Source: Kineosporia sp. A_224
GTDB taxonomy: Bacteria > Actinomycetota > Actinomycetes > Actinomycetales > Kineosporiaceae
DNA length: 64,000 nt
NCBI RefSeq assembly: GCF_002198655.1
Contig: NZ_MWLN01000202.1
Location: forward strand, 35,498 to 99,497
Direction: 5' to 3'
Both the position numbers and the translations under genes were made by a program. This document shows, one piece after another, positions 61,718 through 64,000 of the stretch (within the stretch, counting starts at the first letter, position 1; every line of letters starts with the position of its first letter). The notes beneath the pieces were generated by a model. It was not told where the DNA came from. It did no database searches and saw only the letters and a list, made by a program, of their open reading frames with translations.

Positions 61718-62644
61718 TCAGGAGTCGGCGATCGTCTCGAGCGCCTGCGCGAGGTCGTCCGGGTAGGGGCTCTCGAACTCGACGGGCTCGTCGGTGCCCG
61801 GGTGCACGAACCCGAGCCGGACGGCGTGCAGCCACTGCCGGGTCAGGCCGAGCCGGGCCGCGAGGGTCGGGTCGGCGCCGTACGTGAGGTCGCCCACGCA
61901 GGGGTGCCGCAGGGCGGAGAAGTGCACCCGGATCTGGTGGGTGCGACCGGTCTCGAGGTGGATCTCGGCCAGGGACGCGGCGCGGAACGCCTCGAGCACC
62001 TCGTAGTGCGTGATGCTCGGCTTGCCGCCGGCGACCACGGCCCACTTCCAGTCCGCGCTCGGGTGCCGGCCGATCGGGGCGTCGATCGTGCCGCGCAGCG
62101 GGTCGGGATGGCCCTGGACGAGCGCGTGGTACGTCTTGTCGACGGTGCGGTCCCGGAACGCCTGCTTGAGCCGGCTGTACGCGTACTCGCTCTTCGCGAC
62201 GACCATGAGGCCGCTCGTGCCGACGTCGAGGCGGTGGACGACGCCCTGCCGCTCCGCCGCGCCGGAGGTCGCGATCCGGTAGCCGGCGCCGGCGAGGCCG
62301 CCGACGACCGTCGGGCCGGTCCAGCCCGGGCTCGGGTGCGCGGCGACACCGACCGGCTTGTCGACGACGACGAGGTCGTCGTCGTCGTGGACGATGTGCA
62401 GCCCCGGCACGGGCTCGGCGACGATCTCGACCGCGGACGGCGGGTCGGGCAGCGAGACCTCGAGCCACGACCCGGCACGGAGCCGGTCGGACTTGCCCGC
62501 CTCGCGGCCGTCGACGACGACCGCACCGGCCTCGGCGAGGTCGGCGGCCGCCGACCTGCTCAGCCCGAGCAGGCGCGCGAGGCCGGCGTCGAGCCGCTCG
62601 CCGGCGAGCCCGTCGGGCACCGGGAGCGAGCGCTGCTCAGGCAT
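61718..62644 (-). CDS. rluD: RluA-family 23S rRNA pseudouridine synthase
   Basis: 308 residues. An S4 RNA-binding domain (about 12-75, [20 protein letters not shown]) precedes the catalytic domain. The active-site motif is [15 protein letters not shown] near residue 140 with the nucleophilic Asp; [13 protein letters not shown] near residue 225 is the second family motif. It most likely modifies 23S helix 69 like RluD, although RluA and RluC relatives are not excluded. The ATG overlaps the end of lspA by 8 nt, as is usual in bacteria, where lspA-rluD are paired. Confidence 0.92.
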   Translation of the reverse strand: MPEQRSLPVPDGLAGERLDAGLARLLGLSRSAAADLAEAGAVVVDGREAGKSDRLRAGSWLEVSLPDPPSAVEIVAEPVPGLHIVHDDDDLVVVDKPVGVAAHPSPGWTGPTVVGGLAGAGYRIATSGAAERQGVVHRLDVGTSGLMVVAKSEYAYSRLKQAFRDRTVDKTYHALVQGHPDPLRGTIDAPIGRHPSADWKWAVVAGGKPSITHYEVLEAFRAASLAEIHLETGRTHQIRVHFSALRHPCVGDLTYGADPTLAARLGLTRQWLHAVRLGFVHPGTDEPVEFESPYPDDLAQALETIADS

Positions 62645-63230
62645 CCGCGGGGTCCGTCCCCGGCCGCGGCTCACGGGTGCCGTCGAGAGCGATCCCGCGG
62701 AAGCCCAGGAGGGCGATGAGGCAGGCCGCCGTGACGATGCACGAGTCGGCGACGTTGAAGACCGGGAAGTCCATGAACGGGAACTTCGTGTACTCGATGA
62801 AGTCGACGACGTGCCCGCGGGCGAAGCCCGGGGCCCGCGTGAGCCGGTCGACGAGGTTGCCGACCGCACCGCCGAGGAGCAGGCCGAGCGCCAGGGCCCA
62901 GCCCCGGCTGCCGAGCCGGCGCGACACCCGCAGGATGAGGATCGCGACGAAGGTCGCGATGACCGTGAAGATCCACGTCGTCCCGGTCGCCATGTTGAAG
63001 GCGGCCCCCGGGTTGAAGACGAGGCGCAGCTGGAGCCACCCGTCGATGACGGATGTCGGCGCGGCCCCGGGCGCGAGGGTGCGCAGCGCCCACTCCTTCG
63101 ACGACTGGTCGGCGGCGACGACGACCAGCGCCGTGACGACGAGCGTCGCGACGAGGTCCCGGCGCAGGGGCCGCGGGGCGTCGTCGCGCGGCGGGGCGTC
63201 CGGCGTCGGGTCGTGAGGCGTGGCGTCCAT
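62637..63230 (-). CDS. lspA: lipoprotein signal peptidase
   Basis: 197 residues, four membrane helices. This aspartic protease cuts prolipoproteins after lipidation. The five family motifs are seen: DQSSKEWAL near residue 43, [17 protein letters not shown] with the first catalytic Asp near residue 127, GHVVDF, and FNVADSCIV with the second catalytic Asp near residue 160. An acidic, Pro-rich head of about 20 residues precedes helix 1. It would process the lipoprotein encoded at 59391, among others. Confidence 0.96.
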   Translation of the reverse strand: MDATPHDPTPDAPPRDDAPRPLRRDLVATLVVTALVVVAADQSSKEWALRTLAPGAAPTSVIDGWLQLRLVFNPGAAFNMATGTTWIFTVIATFVAILILRVSRRLGSRGWALALGLLLGGAVGNLVDRLTRAPGFARGHVVDFIEYTKFPFMDFPVFNVADSCIVTAACLIALLGFRGIALDGTREPRPGTDPADA

Positions 63231-63310
63231 CGGGCCAAGCCTCCCACGCCCGGGCGGGCGGGCGCGCCGCGGCCGCCCCGGCCCGGGCGCGACGGCGGCT
63301 CACCTCGGCG

Positions 63311-64000
63311 TCAGCGACGCTCCTGCTTCTGCTTGCACGGGACGCAGAGCGTCGCCCGCGGGAACGCCTGGAGACGCGCCTTGCCGATCGCGTTGCCGCA
63401 GGACTCGCACCGGCCGTAGGTCCCGTCCTCGATCGCGTCGAGGGCCCGCTGGGTCTGGAACCGGGACTCCCGCGCGTTCGCGAGGAGCGTCATCTCCTGC
63501 TCCCGCTCGAACGCCTTGCTCCCGGTGTCCGCCTGGTCGTCGCCGGCACCGTCGCCGCTGTCGCGCAGGACGTCGGCGATGCTCGTCTCGAGCGCCGCCA
63601 TGTCGCGGGCCAGCCGCTCGAGCTCACCGCTGAGCTCCTCGCGGACCTCGGCGAGCTCGGCCGGCGTCCACGGGTCCTCCTCGGCGCGGACGACGAGGGC
63701 GTCCTGGACCGCGGGCTCCGGTGCGGGCCCGGGCTCGGGGGCCGGGGCGGTCGCCGGGGCCTTCTTCGCTGGGGCCTTCTTCGCTGGGGCCTTCTTCGCC
63801 GAGGTCTTCCTGGGCGCGGGGGCGACCGGGTCGGCGGCGGCCGCGACGACCTTCGCCGCTGCGGCGGCGGCCTTCTTCGCCGGTGCCGCCGCAGTCTTCT
63901 TGGCGGGCGCCGTGGCGGCCCTCTTCGCGGGAGCCGAAGCAGCCTTCTTCGCCGGTGCCGCGGCAGCCTTCTTCGCCGGTGCCTTCGCCGCGGCCTTCTT
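63311..64000 (-). CDS. DksA/TraR-type C4 zinc finger protein with Lys/Ala-rich head, partial
   Basis: At least 229 residues; the start lies beyond the right edge. The C-terminal part (about the last 110) is the DksA/TraR fold: a coiled-coil AELAEVREELSGELERL, then ADTGSKAFEREQEMTLLANA, then the finger CESCGNAIGKARLQAFP...CVPC. The visible N-terminal 80 or so residues are histone-H1-like AAKKAPAKKA repeats, which should bind nucleic acid. Actinobacterial members of this form are known near lspA; a role at RNA polymerase is inferred from the DksA family, not shown. It lies 80 bp upstream of lspA. Confidence 0.85.
   Translation of the reverse strand, partial: KKAAAKAPAKKAAAAPAKKAASAPAKRAATAPAKKTAAAPAKKAAAAAAKVVAAAADPVAPAPRKTSAKKAPAKKAPAKKAPATAPAPEPGPAPEPAVQDALVVRAEEDPWTPAELAEVREELSGELERLARDMAALETSIADVLRDSGDGAGDDQADTGSKAFEREQEMTLLANARESRFQTQRALDAIEDGTYGRCESCGNAIGKARLQAFPRATLCVPCKQKQERR

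Overview
The window is high-GC DNA (protein-coding parts clearly above 70% G+C, with GTG, TTG and even ATC starts). It comes from an actinobacterium, most likely in Micrococcales and Cellulomonadaceae-like. This is inferred from the long (about 3.1 kb) 23S gene, the tRNA-free 16S-23S spacer, the argCJBDFRH cluster, HisA of PriA type and the rpmI-rplT-infC layout. A family or genus cannot be fixed without a 16S search. No phage, transposase, plasmid or CRISPR machinery is visible. This is core chromosome with a few accessory insertions.

Layout. (1) 1-6.7 kb, minus strand: a partial alpha/beta hydrolase, a VOC protein, then a complete 16S-23S-5S rRNA operon with promoter, two long RNase III-type processing stems and a terminator. 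(2) 6.7-17.8 kb: tyrS, a 3-methyladenine DNA glycosylase, a divergent alanyl-tRNA editing protein, and an arginine operon read argC -> ACT protein -> argJ -> argB -> argD -> argF -> argR -> argH. It is mostly joined by 4-nt stop/start overlaps, with an ArgR-like operator at argC; argG is not here. (3) 17.9-22.8 kb: a membrane diguanylate cyclase, a short-chain dehydrogenase and two tandem CapA paralogues. (4) 22.8-31 kb: pheST; a 580-bp non-coding block holding three ungapped 63-bp repeats; a TrmH-type methyltransferase; rplT-rpmI-infC with an ATC start and a structured leader; an MFS transporter. (5) 31-41.7 kb: a secreted 5'-nucleotidase, then a histidine cluster hisD -> three YbjQ-linked or unknown genes -> hisC -> hisB -> hisH -> two small membrane proteins -> hisA/priA -> SseB-family protein. 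(6) 41.7-49.6 kb: three paralogous membrane proteins ending in a GntR regulator, a LON-domain/YbaK/NUDIX run, and a class III aminotransferase coupled to an Lrp/AsnC regulator with a palindromic operator. (7) 49.6-64 kb: a DUF3352 protein, an Imm52-like orphan immunity gene, dnaE, a soluble PAS-HAMP chemoreceptor, an SPFH / lipoprotein / zinc-ribbon trio, and rluD-lspA with a partial DksA/TraR-type zinc finger gene.

The core theme is translation (rRNA, tyrS, pheST, rplT, rpmI, infC, alaX, ybaK) plus two amino-acid pathways. Items most worth checking: the triple 63-bp repeat upstream of pheS, the CASTOR-like ACT protein inside the arg operon, the YbjQ block inside the his operon, the GntR plus three-paralogue membrane operon, the orphan Imm52-like gene, and a recurrent TANNNT hexamer placed 6-8 nt before start codons that lack a Shine-Dalgarno sequence. 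That last pattern points to many leaderless mRNAs.
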